Shown: piece by piece, positions 44,198 to 52,550 of the stretch
How the letters are laid out: each line of letters begins with the position of its first letter
Position numbering within the stretch: the stretch's first letter is position 1
Assembly (NCBI GenBank): GCA_937949545.1
Contig: CALEDR010000037.1
Span: forward strand, 1 to 64,000
Direction of reading: 5' to 3'
DNA from: an uncultured Phycisphaerae bacterium
Lineage (GTDB): Bacteria; Planctomycetota; Phycisphaerae; Sedimentisphaerales; Anaerohalosphaeraceae
Length of the DNA: 64,000 bases
Position numbers and translations under genes: made by a program
Notes under the pieces: generated by a model
Database searches by the model: none
What the model saw: the letters and a program-made list of their open reading frames with translations, nothing else
Told to the model about the DNA's origin: nothing

Positions 44198-45121
44198 ATG
44201 GGTTTCTTTACAAAAACGGTTCAGTATCTCCGCGAACATCTGAACAAGACGCGCAGCAAAATTGCCTCCGGGTTGGCAGCGGTGCTCGGATTGGGCCGGG
44301 ATTTAGATGAAGAGATTCTCGAACGACTGGAAGAGACGCTCATCAGCGATGACATCGGGGTGGAAACCACTCAGCGGCTGATTGAGGATTTGCGGAATGC
44401 TTATAAAAAGAAGGAGATTGTCAAGACCGATCAGGTGATCCCGTTTTTAAAGGAGCATATCAAGAATTACTGGCCCGCGGAGGACCGGCGGCTGAAGACG
44501 GCGGCTGCCGGCCCGACGGTGATTCTGGTAGCCGGGGTGAATGGGTCGGGCAAGACGACAAGCATTGCCAAGCTGGCGTATATGCTCAGCCGCGGGGGCA
44601 GGAAAGTGATTGTGGCGGCCTGCGATACGTTCCGGGCGGCGGCGGTCGAACAGCTGAGTATCTGGGCGGAGCGGATTGGGGTGCAGATTGTCAAGCACAA
44701 GCAGGGAGCGGACCCGGCAGCGGTGGCCTATGATGCGGCGTCGGCGGCCCTGGCTCGTCAGGCGGATTACCTGATTCTGGATACGGCCGGGCGGCTTCAT
44801 ACCCAAAAACATCTGATGGAGGAATTGACCAAGATTCGAAATGTGGTTTCCAAACATATCCCCGGAGCACCGCACGAGGTGCTGTTGGTGGTGGATGCCA
44901 CGACGGGGCAGAATGCCATTCAGCAGGCCAGAATGTTTACACAGGCGATTGATGTGACGGGGATTTTTTTGGCGAAACTGGACGGAACGGCCCGGGGGGG
45001 GATCGTGATTGCCGTCAAGGATATGTTGAATATTCCGGTGAAGTTTGTCGGGCTGGGGGAAACACCGGAGGATATTGCCGAGTTTGACCCGCAGGAGTTT
45101 GTGGAGGCACTTTTCAGTTAG
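44198..45121 (+). CDS. ftsY: Signal recognition particle receptor FtsY
   Basis: 307 residues, without the long acidic A domain. N-domain [19 protein letters not shown]-domain: [20 protein letters not shown] (G1), [14 protein letters not shown] (G2), [12 protein letters not shown] (G3), [10 protein letters not shown] (G4), and [15 protein letters not shown] (G5). It docks SRP-ribosome complexes at the membrane. ATG 44198 follows GTGGAG, and the protein starts [13 protein letters not shown]; the upstream in-frame extension is without ribosome site. It is divergent from dnaA. Confidence 0.95.
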   Translation: MGFFTKTVQYLREHLNKTRSKIASGLAAVLGLGRDLDEEILERLEETLISDDIGVETTQRLIEDLRNAYKKKEIVKTDQVIPFLKEHIKNYWPAEDRRLKTAAAGPTVILVAGVNGSGKTTSIAKLAYMLSRGGRKVIVAACDTFRAAAVEQLSIWAERIGVQIVKHKQGADPAAVAYDAASAALARQADYLILDTAGRLHTQKHLMEELTKIRNVVSKHIPGAPHEVLLVVDATTGQNAIQQARMFTQAIDVTGIFLAKLDGTARGGIVIAVKDMLNIPVKFVGLGETPEDIAEFDPQEFVEALFS

Positions 45122-45134
45122 CGCAGGAATTGTC

Positions 45135-45163
45135 TTGACAAAATTTCTCGGTTGTCTTATAGG
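45135..45163 (+). promoter_or_regulatory. Sigma-70 promoter of tRNA-Gly
   Basis: Consensus TTGACA (45135-45140), 17-base spacer and TATAGG (45158-45163), 75 bases before the tRNA. Confidence 0.6.
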
Positions 45164-45238
45164 TCAGGGCTGATGGAAGTCAAACGGCTGCTGATCAGAG
45201 CCGGGGAGGATTATAACGTCTTTTGAGGATAGGATTTA

Positions 45239-45309
45239 GCGGGCGTAGTTCAGTGGCAGAACACCAGCTTCCCAAGCTGGATACGCCAGTTCGATTCTGG
45301 TCGCCCGCA
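45239..45309 (+). tRNA. tRNA-Gly, anticodon CCC
   Basis: Acceptor GCGGGCG / CGCCCGC (7 of 7 pairs), D-arm GTTC..GAAC, anticodon stem CCAGC / GCTGG with loop TTCCCAA (anticodon CCC, codon GGG), T-loop TTCGATT. CCA is not encoded. Confidence 0.97.
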
Positions 45310-45438
45310 TAATAAAAAAGATGTCAGAGCCGCTGTTTCAAGCAGGAAGCGTTTTTGCCCGCTTTTCATGCACAACCTGGAGCTTATCCGGTGTGCCGAA
45401 AAAAGGGGGGTTGGCAGAGCAAGCGGCTGTGTGGGCGG

Positions 45439-46773
45439 CTATTTGCTGCCGTAGATATTCGCTTCATACATGGAAGCGAATCCTGATGGGTTCGAACAGC
45501 CGATTATCGTTATTCGGATATACCGTGCCGCCGCGGTGAAACTGTCTGATGTATCCCCATAGGTCGAATTGGATGTACGATTGACGGCGGTGGTGTACAC
45601 CGCATCATCCGTGCTGACTTCAATTCGGTATCGGTAGGCCCGGCTGGCGCTATTGTACCAAAAAATATCCGCCCGACTCAGGCTGTAAACCGCGCCCAAG
45701 TCCACTTTCCACCATTGCGGATAGGATGCACTGTCAGCTGCCCATCGGGTGTTGAGACTGCCGTCGTTTGCATACGCAATCTCATTGCCCGGCTGTACGG
45801 AACTGGCAAAAGCCGGTTTATATCGAGATACCACTCCCGGCGGCGCGGGCGGCAGCGGGGGCGGATTGTCATAGACCCTCACATAGTCCACCTCAAAAAC
45901 AGCCAAAGGACAGCCGGAAACCCGCGTTTGTCTGTTGGGAGAAGAAGTCAGCTTCAGTTTCATTGGAAAGAGGGCTCCGCTGACGGGACCGGCCGGCCGG
46001 CAGGAAACAACCCCATTCATATAAAAAACAGGCGGTGTGTTTTCATTCCAATACACCCCGTAGGTGTGCCACCGGCTTTCATCTACCGGGGCGGCACATC
46101 CGAGCCAGGTATCTTTTCCATTCTCATCCCAATGATACCATTGTCCCGGAGTTCTTTCGCCGGGGCCGCCCTGAAATTCGCAGATATCAAATTCCGGCGG
46201 CCAGATCAGAGAACCGTTCCAGCCGACGGTCCACCAAGTCGCCCAGATATAGGAATTTTCAAACGAATGTCGGATTCTTGCGACCAGATATTTGTACTGC
46301 GGATTATATTTGCTCTCCGTATCAATATACCCGCCCGTCCATCGCCGTCCGTTATAAAGTTCTTCGAACGAATAAATTTTTAGACATCCGTTGGACACTT
46401 CGATATTTTTGGGAGCATACCAGCAATCCGTGCCGTCTGCTTTGTTATAGACCGTCCATTTCTGCAGGTCCAGCGAGGTTCCGCTGAATTCATCCGCCCA
46501 GACAGGCAGTTCCGTCGACCAGCTGCGAGCCAGGATTGAAAAATCCGCAAGGTCCACTTGTCCGTTTCCGTCAATGTCTGCCCCTTCACATCTGCTGGCT
46601 GCGGCACAGTTTGCCGCAAGCCACCGCTCAGCCAGGAAGGTCAGATCAAACCAATTGACGAATCCGTCGCTGTCCAAATCCGCCGGATTGGGCTGAGCAA
46701 ACCCCACCCAGGTCAGGGCGGCCCATCCGAGACTGACCCACAAGAATTTTTTGCCGAATGTGCTCCTTTTCAT
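45439..46773 (-). CDS. Secreted GH16 glycoside hydrolase with dockerin-like repeats and an F5/8C (CBM32-like) domain
   Basis: 444 residues. After a signal peptide (KFLWVSLGWAALTWVGFA) come two dockerin-like calcium repeats: ADLDSDGFVNWFDLTFLAERW and ADIDGNGQVDLADFSILARSW, here at the N-terminus. The GH16 beta-jelly-roll follows: WADEFSGTSLDLQKWTVY, and the catalytic motif PPEFDICEFQG (Glu nucleophile, Glu acid/base in ExDxxE). The last 130 residues are a discoidin/F5-8C module (NTRWAADSASYPQWWKVDLG, YIRITIIGCSNPSGFASMYE). GH16 enzymes cut beta-1,3/1,4-glucans, agar, porphyran or carrageenan; the substrate is not fixed here. GGAGG precedes ATG 46773. 16 bases from the GH2 gene. Confidence 0.9.
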   Translation of the reverse strand: MKRSTFGKKFLWVSLGWAALTWVGFAQPNPADLDSDGFVNWFDLTFLAERWLAANCAAASRCEGADIDGNGQVDLADFSILARSWSTELPVWADEFSGTSLDLQKWTVYNKADGTDCWYAPKNIEVSNGCLKIYSFEELYNGRRWTGGYIDTESKYNPQYKYLVARIRHSFENSYIWATWWTVGWNGSLIWPPEFDICEFQGGPGERTPGQWYHWDENGKDTWLGCAAPVDESRWHTYGVYWNENTPPVFYMNGVVSCRPAGPVSGALFPMKLKLTSSPNRQTRVSGCPLAVFEVDYVRVYDNPPPLPPAPPGVVSRYKPAFASSVQPGNEIAYANDGSLNTRWAADSASYPQWWKVDLGAVYSLSRADIFWYNSASRAYRYRIEVSTDDAVYTTAVNRTSNSTYGDTSDSFTAAARYIRITIIGCSNPSGFASMYEANIYGSK

Positions 46774-46789
46774 TACAGAGCCTCCTGTC

Positions 46790-49315
46790 TTAACTGTCGC
46801 AGCAGGTCTTTTGTTCATCCGGTTCAGCGGGAGGATTCATCCGGCCGAATTCGAGCCCGAAGATTTTTACTTCGCAATAACTGTTCCAGTCTCCCTCCGC
46901 GGTCCCGTTGGCAAGAATCCGAAGATAGCGGGCGGATGTTTCGGGAAGAACAAATTCTTCCGGTTCTTCCGTGCTTCCGCTGCTGACGGCACCGGTCAAA
47001 GCCGGCCTCCACGAAATCCCGTCGTCTGAAACGCAGATATCCAGATAAGCCCGGCGCGTCTTTCCTCTGTAGAAGGCGATCTGCACCTTTTGGATTTTTT
47101 GGACCGTTCCCAAATCGTACTGAATCCATGCTCCTTTTCCCTGAACGGCCCAGCGGGTGGACAATTTCCCATCTACGGTGTGTTCCGGCGGGTTGCCGTC
47201 CTGAAAACCGCTGGCGGAAACCGCTTTTACTGTCAGAGAAGGTTCCGGCGGTGAGAACTCCCAAAAACAGACATCTGTGTATTCGCGGCCGTTTTTTCTT
47301 CCGACCGCCTTGATTTCGTTTCGTCCCGATTTGAGGGAACCCTTTTCCCATCGAAAGATGCAGTCGGAGCTGCTCAGAATCCCTTCGGAATGTCCGTTGA
47401 CAAAGAGCTCCGCCTTTTCGCAATTGGAATAGACTTTGACCGAAACCGGATTGTCTGATCGAGAGGGGAAACGCCGGCTGGCGATATACACCATCGGCTC
47501 ATCGGACCAGTTGGCCTGATACCAGTAATAAGCGTCTTTCTTGACTGTCCGGTCCCGACTGACAAGCCCCTTGTCGTTGATTCCGGCCTGCTCGCCTTCA
47601 GCACGGCCGTCAGCGCCGAAATCAAAACCGTTCCAAACGGTTTTACACCAGAGAAACGGACGTGTTTTCATGGCATTCCAGTGAATCTCATGGTAGAGCC
47701 CCTGATATTCCTCCGGATGCCAGGGGCCGTCCGGTCTGGGAGGAGCCGGATTGTCTTCGTGCTGAGAAAGACCGGCCCCGGCGCCGTATTCACTGATTCC
47801 GATGCAGTCTCGACTTCGCTGAGCGTGAATCTCATCCGCCCAGGCGGAAAATTCCTCCGCTGTTCCGTGATACCAGCCGAAGTACTTATTAAAAGCCGTC
47901 ACATCGGTCACGTATGTTGTGGGATGAGTATTGGAGGAATTCGCGGCTGCCGCGGTCAGTCGACTGGGATCTTCTGTTTTGGCCAGCTGATGCAGTTCTT
48001 TGAGCAGCGGGGTCGGCTCCGGCCCCCGGACCATCGTAATTTCATTAAAAATTCCCCAGAAGAAAACGGAAGGATGATTGTAGTTCTGTCGTATTAATTC
48101 ACGCAATTGCTGTTTGCAGTTCTCGGCGAAAGCCGGATCGGCGGAGATGGAATTGACCAGCGGAATTTCCGTCCACAGAACAATTCCTTTCTCATCCGCC
48201 AGTTCATAGGTTTTCTTTCCGTGCTGATAGTGGGCCAGACGAAGCCAGGTGCAGCCCATTTCAAGCATAATGTTGATGTCCTCTGCACGGTCTGCGTCGG
48301 AAACAGCCCGCCCTTTGTCCTGGCGGTCTTCGTGAATGGCCGCCCCGTGAAGGTCGTAGGGGTGTCCGTTCAGCAGAAATCCCCGCTGCGGATCTACAGA
48401 AAAGAATCGCAGCCCCAGAGGCTGTTCGATGCAGTCTCGAAGGGTCTGTTCGGTCTCTGCCTCAACTTTTACTCGATAAAGATAGGGGTTCTTGCGTCCT
48501 TCCCAAAGATGCGGATTGCGAAGAACCGTTCTCTGAATGAATTCGGTTGTGGACTGAGCCGGGACCTTTTGCGTTAATATCAAGGTCTCTGCAATGGTTC
48601 CATCGGCTTTACGAATGATCGCCCTGACGGTTACTTCCTGTTCAGAAGGGCCGGCATTGCGAAGGAGGGTTCGGATCTGAAGCTCGGCGGATTCACGGCT
48701 GACCTGCAGAGGGGTGAGATAGACTCCCGGCGAGGCAAAATCGATCGGCGTAATATGGATAGGGTCGGTGATCAGCAGGCGAACAGAACGGCAGATTCCG
48801 CCCCATTGTGTGAAATCACCGGATAGAGGCGCGATCAGCAGGCCCCCCGAATTGTCGGCCTTGACCGCAATCAGGTTTCCCGTTCCGAAACGGACGGCTT
48901 GGGTAATCTCCAGACAGAAAGCCGCGTAGGCACCCTCATGACGTCCGACAAGAATGCCGTTGCAGTACACATCCGCCGCCTTGGCGACGGATTCAAAATA
49001 CAAATAAACGCAGTGCCCGCGGTATTCATTCGGGATGAGGACAGACTTTCTGTACCATCCGACTCCCCGATAGTAATTGTTGCCGCCGTCCTGCCCGTCC
49101 AGAGCATTCCAGGTGTGGGGCACATTAACCAGCGGCCAGGTCGAGTCATCAAACGTTTCTCGTTCAGCTCCGGCAGCATCTGCCTTGCAGAAGCGCCAAC
49201 CGGTATCGAGACTTTGTTCCAGACGCTGGGACCGGACCTGAGAAACGGCTCCCAGCAGCAGGGCCAATACGAGTAGACGGACGAAGCATTGACCCAAACG
49301 TCGATTCTTTATCAA
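46790..49315 (-). CDS. Secreted GH2 beta-galactosidase-family enzyme with C-terminal F5/8C domain
   Basis: 841 residues with a signal peptide (CFVRLLVLALLLGAVSQV). GH2 sugar-binding domain: TFDDSTWPLVNVPHTWNALD and YYRGVGWYRKSVLIP; immunoglobulin-like domain; TIM barrel with FFSVDPQRGFLLNGHPYDLH, acid/base Glu in FFWGIFNEIT and nucleophile Glu in CIGISEYGAGAG. Galactose-type DUF4982-like region precedes the discoidin module at about 690-820 (STRWAVQGKGAWIQYDLG). It would release beta-linked galactose (or a related sugar) from oligosaccharides made by the GH16 enzyme encoded next. It ends CCDS, with two Cys of unclear role. Confidence 0.9.
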   Translation of the reverse strand: MIKNRRLGQCFVRLLVLALLLGAVSQVRSQRLEQSLDTGWRFCKADAAGAERETFDDSTWPLVNVPHTWNALDGQDGGNNYYRGVGWYRKSVLIPNEYRGHCVYLYFESVAKAADVYCNGILVGRHEGAYAAFCLEITQAVRFGTGNLIAVKADNSGGLLIAPLSGDFTQWGGICRSVRLLITDPIHITPIDFASPGVYLTPLQVSRESAELQIRTLLRNAGPSEQEVTVRAIIRKADGTIAETLILTQKVPAQSTTEFIQRTVLRNPHLWEGRKNPYLYRVKVEAETEQTLRDCIEQPLGLRFFSVDPQRGFLLNGHPYDLHGAAIHEDRQDKGRAVSDADRAEDINIMLEMGCTWLRLAHYQHGKKTYELADEKGIVLWTEIPLVNSISADPAFAENCKQQLRELIRQNYNHPSVFFWGIFNEITMVRGPEPTPLLKELHQLAKTEDPSRLTAAAANSSNTHPTTYVTDVTAFNKYFGWYHGTAEEFSAWADEIHAQRSRDCIGISEYGAGAGLSQHEDNPAPPRPDGPWHPEEYQGLYHEIHWNAMKTRPFLWCKTVWNGFDFGADGRAEGEQAGINDKGLVSRDRTVKKDAYYWYQANWSDEPMVYIASRRFPSRSDNPVSVKVYSNCEKAELFVNGHSEGILSSSDCIFRWEKGSLKSGRNEIKAVGRKNGREYTDVCFWEFSPPEPSLTVKAVSASGFQDGNPPEHTVDGKLSTRWAVQGKGAWIQYDLGTVQKIQKVQIAFYRGKTRRAYLDICVSDDGISWRPALTGAVSSGSTEEPEEFVLPETSARYLRILANGTAEGDWNSYCEVKIFGLEFGRMNPPAEPDEQKTCCDS

Positions 49316-49338
49316 GGCGGGACCTCCGGAAAAAATCC

Positions 49339-49376
49339 GAAAAAAGGTTCCGGCAGGCCCATCGGACCTGCCGGAC
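49339..49376 (-). terminator. Rho-independent terminator after the PEP-CTERM gene
   Basis: Minus-strand stem with core TCCGGCAGG / CCTGCCGGA extended to GGT..ACC with a one-base bulge, followed by ACCTTTTTT. It lies between the PEP-CTERM gene and the GH2 gene, so full operon transcription would need read-through. Confidence 0.82.
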
Positions 49377-49385
49377 CGGCGGTTC

Positions 49386-50144
49386 TTACTTTCTTTTTCT
49401 CAGCAGAAGACTGCCCAGTGCGAGGAGCGAAACAGCGGCCGGCTCAGGGATCGGGTTGGTCAGCACGACTCCTTCGAAGAGATAAATGTCATCCAGCCGG
49501 ACTTTGTTGGCGGCCTGGGCACCGGTATAGCCCTGAACCAGAGCCACGAAGGAAACCAGCGGATTGGTGGTTCCGACACGAAAGGCAGCTCCCGAAGCAA
49601 CCTTATCGGCCTCTCCGGCTCCAGCCGAACCGCTTGTCAGGTACACGTCAAAGGCATCTGCTGACTGATTGATGACCGCCCAGACGTTGTACCAGGTCTG
49701 AGGCTGAATGGCGACACCGGGCAGGAAAACTCCGCCGCTTCGGACATCAAACAGTCCGGCATTTACCCGCATCATCACATTCATATCCCCAAATGCAATT
49801 GGGGATGCATTGCTTGACAACCCGAATGCATGGTTGAATGTGTCCGTCTCGGCATAAAACCGCAAAAACAGTGTGGCGGCCGTACTGGCGTCCTCAATCG
49901 GTGCAACAGGTCGTGAACCTCCGCGAATCACGCTGGTTGTCGGGGCAAAGTAGGCAAAATAGCGGTTCCCTTGCTCCTCTGCAATCAGGACGTTTGAAGA
50001 AGTCGGATTGTTAACCGAGGTCCACGGCGGCGATGCGGTTACCCCGAGATTCCCCGTCTGATAGGACTGAAAATTCTCAACCAATGCAGCCCGGCTAAGA
50101 CCGGCCAGTCCGGCTGCACAAATCAACATCAGCATTCTTTTCAT
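49386..50144 (-). CDS. PEP-CTERM sorting-domain protein
   Basis: 252 residues. A signal peptide (MLMLICAAGLAGLSRA) precedes a beta-sandwich-like domain beginning ALVENFQSYQTGNLG, with TLFLRFYAETDTFNHAFGLS, QPQTWYNVWAVINQSADAFD and KVRLDDIYLFEG. It ends PIPEPAAVSLLALGSLLLRK, a PEP-CTERM signal: Pro-Glu-Pro, a membrane helix and basic end, which exosortase-type systems cut. ATG 50144 is chosen because GGAGGAAAGG lies ahead. The same extracellular domain is found in the protein at 52551-54755. Function unknown; likely glycan-related surface protein. Confidence 0.85.
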   Translation of the reverse strand: MKRMLMLICAAGLAGLSRAALVENFQSYQTGNLGVTASPPWTSVNNPTSSNVLIAEEQGNRYFAYFAPTTSVIRGGSRPVAPIEDASTAATLFLRFYAETDTFNHAFGLSSNASPIAFGDMNVMMRVNAGLFDVRSGGVFLPGVAIQPQTWYNVWAVINQSADAFDVYLTSGSAGAGEADKVASGAAFRVGTTNPLVSFVALVQGYTGAQAANKVRLDDIYLFEGVVLTNPIPEPAAVSLLALGSLLLRKRK

Positions 50145-50219
50145 TTTCCTTTCCTCCAAAAAATGTTTCAAAAAAGAGTTGTACTTTTTTACTTGCCGGT
50201 TTTCTTTCTGCAAAATCGG

Positions 50220-51926
50220 TCATGGTCTTCCGGCTTCATACATTCGCTGAATTTCTTCCGGACTCAGAGCCCGTTTGAAAACGGCAATCTCATCGATGAT
50301 TCCCTGAAAATAGAAGGCGTCATTGTTGGTTCCATCTGTTCCGATCCAGAGGTCGGCCGCAACAGCCTCCTGCTGATGCACCCAGGGTCTGGCATCCAGC
50401 AGCTGTCCGTTGCAGTAAAAACGGACTGTCTGATTGTCATGTGTGACAGCCAGCATTCTCCAAGCAGGAGACGGAGGCAGCGGTTTGCTGAAAAGATGAT
50501 TGGACCAGTCCTCCGTTCCCTTTTTGCGGGCCATATGAATGCTGTCCTGTGTCTGCCGGGCTGCGGAGGTTCTGTAGCCGAGCTGATAATTGCAGGCGCC
50601 CCCGTTCAGCAAACGATTGGAAAGGATATGGCCGCCTCCGGCACGGAGGTCCGGACATTGAATCCAGGCTGCCAGGGTAATCGGGCCGTTGAGCTGGATG
50701 GATTCATCGCCAGGGATGGTCAGATGCTGCTGAAGCGACCGTTCGAACTGCAGTCCGGTTTTTTCCGGCCAGCGTCCGCGGGTCCAAACGGGCCTTGAGG
50801 ATTCTGGGACAGCTCCCAAAAAAGCATCGAGGCGTCCTGAGGTCGCCGCGGCCAGGTTGACGATCTTTTCCGAATCAGACGGGTCTTTTTCAAATGTGTA
50901 ATAAGCCACCAGCGTCGGATCCCGTTTCAGGGTATAGCTGTAAGCCAGCCATCGATGATAGGCGGATCCTTTGGAGGCCTTTACATGGACCCCGAATTCC
51001 TCGGAGCGGACAAAGCGGAGCGGGGAAACTTCTTTGAACGCAACAGTTCCCGTACTGTCCACCTGACCGCCCTGACCCTTTTTCAAAACCAGCCCTTTTT
51101 CATACCGAAGCGGATTGGGGCTGTTGCGAATCTCCACCTCTCCCTCAAAAACATAAGTCTGTGTATTGCCGTCCTGAAAAGCGGTGCCGAATTCCGTTCC
51201 GAAGTCCACGACGGCGGCATTCGGGGTGCGGACCACAAAGGGCTGACCGGCCGGAGAGGAAACCAGGGCAACCAAACGGCCTTTTTTCAGATAAATCTGG
51301 CTGGCGGATTCCAGTTCAAAATCGGCAGGGGCTTGTACAATCACCTTAACACCGCTTTCGAGGGTCAGTTCCGCCATTCCCTGTGTGAGCCCCATCACAC
51401 CCGGAAACAGGTCGCTTCCCTCCCGGAGCATTCCGCTCGGGTCGGCCCACTGGGCATTGACCGCACGGGAAATCCGGCCGACATACGGAGAGGCAGGAGC
51501 AGGCACAAGGTGCGGATACAGCAGAATCATCAGCATGGCCGCCAGCGAAAGAAGGGCTGCCGTCAACGAGACTTTATCCACCTTGTGTACAGTCTTTCGG
51601 CTTTCGCTTCCTTCGATATCCGGAGGCGGCGGCACAGAAAGAGGCTTCCGTTTGAGGCCGGGAGCGCGGATTTCATATTGAGCCAGATACGTCCAGAGAT
51701 CCAAATCAAACGAATTGGACAGCTCTGCCGAGTCGTCCTGCCGGAGCAGAATCGGCCGACACTCCGTTCGGAGAAGGTGGAGTTCCATCAGAAAGTCCGC
51801 CCCAAATTTGACGGTTTCCGGATGCTGTCGAAAAATCTGCTCCAGTTCCGCCAGCTCTTCCGGTCGGATGGATTGGTCATACAGCCGCACCAGGAGTTCA
51901 CTGAGATGGAAATCGTCTCGAACCAT
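50220..51926 (-). CDS. FecR-domain anti-sigma-like membrane protein with C-terminal LamG domain
   Basis: 568 residues. Cytosolic N-terminus (LSELLVRLYDQSIRPEELAE then QIFRQHPET, the usual sigma-binding helices), one membrane helix at about 128-150 (VSLTAALLSLAAMLMILLYP), a periplasmic FecR domain at about 190-300 (QPFVVRTPNAAVVDFGTEFG) and a LamG/concanavalin domain at 350-560 (LVAYYTFEKDPSDSEK, FQGIIDEIAVFKRALSPEEI). It should bind the ECF sigma encoded just upstream and release it on a cell-surface signal, perhaps a glycan sensed by the LamG part. The ATG overlaps the sigma stop by one base (TAATG). Confidence 0.88.
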   Translation of the reverse strand: MVRDDFHLSELLVRLYDQSIRPEELAELEQIFRQHPETVKFGADFLMELHLLRTECRPILLRQDDSAELSNSFDLDLWTYLAQYEIRAPGLKRKPLSVPPPPDIEGSESRKTVHKVDKVSLTAALLSLAAMLMILLYPHLVPAPASPYVGRISRAVNAQWADPSGMLREGSDLFPGVMGLTQGMAELTLESGVKVIVQAPADFELESASQIYLKKGRLVALVSSPAGQPFVVRTPNAAVVDFGTEFGTAFQDGNTQTYVFEGEVEIRNSPNPLRYEKGLVLKKGQGGQVDSTGTVAFKEVSPLRFVRSEEFGVHVKASKGSAYHRWLAYSYTLKRDPTLVAYYTFEKDPSDSEKIVNLAAATSGRLDAFLGAVPESSRPVWTRGRWPEKTGLQFERSLQQHLTIPGDESIQLNGPITLAAWIQCPDLRAGGGHILSNRLLNGGACNYQLGYRTSAARQTQDSIHMARKKGTEDWSNHLFSKPLPPSPAWRMLAVTHDNQTVRFYCNGQLLDARPWVHQQEAVAADLWIGTDGTNNDAFYFQGIIDEIAVFKRALSPEEIQRMYEAGRP

Positions 51927-52468
51927 TAGAATATCTCTTCTCCGCTGAGGGTTCGTCGGATGCATCGCTCAAGAATCAGATGTACTCGTGTCAGAGCACG
52001 ATAGACGGACTGAACTGACTGATGATACTGCTCGGCGATGCTCTGGACCGCCTGGTTCATTCCGTACCGCAGGTGCAAAAGCTGCTTATCCGAAGCAGAA
52101 AGTTTTTTCATGCAGCGGCGCAGGGCGGACAGTTTTTCATCGGTCTGGCTGTATGTTTTTTCCATCACGTTACAGAAGCACTGAAAAATGGAATCACTGA
52201 ACTGGACTTTGGATTTGCCTTTCTCCCGCCGATACCGAAGAATATTATAGTAGGCAATCCGAATTCCCCAGGCGGCAAAATCGGTCCCGGGCCGATATTG
52301 ACTGAACTTTTCCCACATGACGGCAATGGTTTGCTGGAAAATATCATCGGCGTCATGAAAATCCGGAACCAGCACACCGATATAAGAACTGATTTGCCTC
52401 TGGCTGGTCATCAGCAGGCTCAAAAACAGCCGGGTCTGGTCATCGGAATTGCTGCGGGCCTGGGTCAT
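51926..52468 (-). CDS. ECF-type RNA polymerase sigma factor
   Basis: 180 residues. Region 2: FHDADDIFQQTIAVMWEKF and FAAWGIRIAYYNILRYRREK, which bind core enzyme and the -10 element; region 4: LSASDKQLLHLRYGM and SIAEQYHQSVQSVYRALTR (helix-turn-helix for the -35). It matches the planctomycete ECF groups paired with FecR/LamG proteins. Overlapped by one base by the anti-sigma-like gene, so the two are translationally coupled. It likely drives the surrounding secreted-enzyme genes; target promoters not identified. Confidence 0.92.
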   Translation of the reverse strand: MTQARSNSDDQTRLFLSLLMTSQRQISSYIGVLVPDFHDADDIFQQTIAVMWEKFSQYRPGTDFAAWGIRIAYYNILRYRREKGKSKVQFSDSIFQCFCNVMEKTYSQTDEKLSALRRCMKKLSASDKQLLHLRYGMNQAVQSIAEQYHQSVQSVYRALTRVHLILERCIRRTLSGEEIF

Positions 52469-52550
52469 TGAGCCGATCTCCTGAGTAACAGCGTTATGGA
52501 CGGGGCAGGCCGCAGCTGCAGACCTGCCCCCTCTGCATTTCCTTATTTAC

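Noticed and set aside
52502-52530. Hairpin GGGGCAGG / CCTGCCCC between the LamG protein gene and the sigma gene
   Set aside because: Perfect stem of 8 pairs but no T run in either direction, so not called a terminator; may only be an RNA-processing stem.
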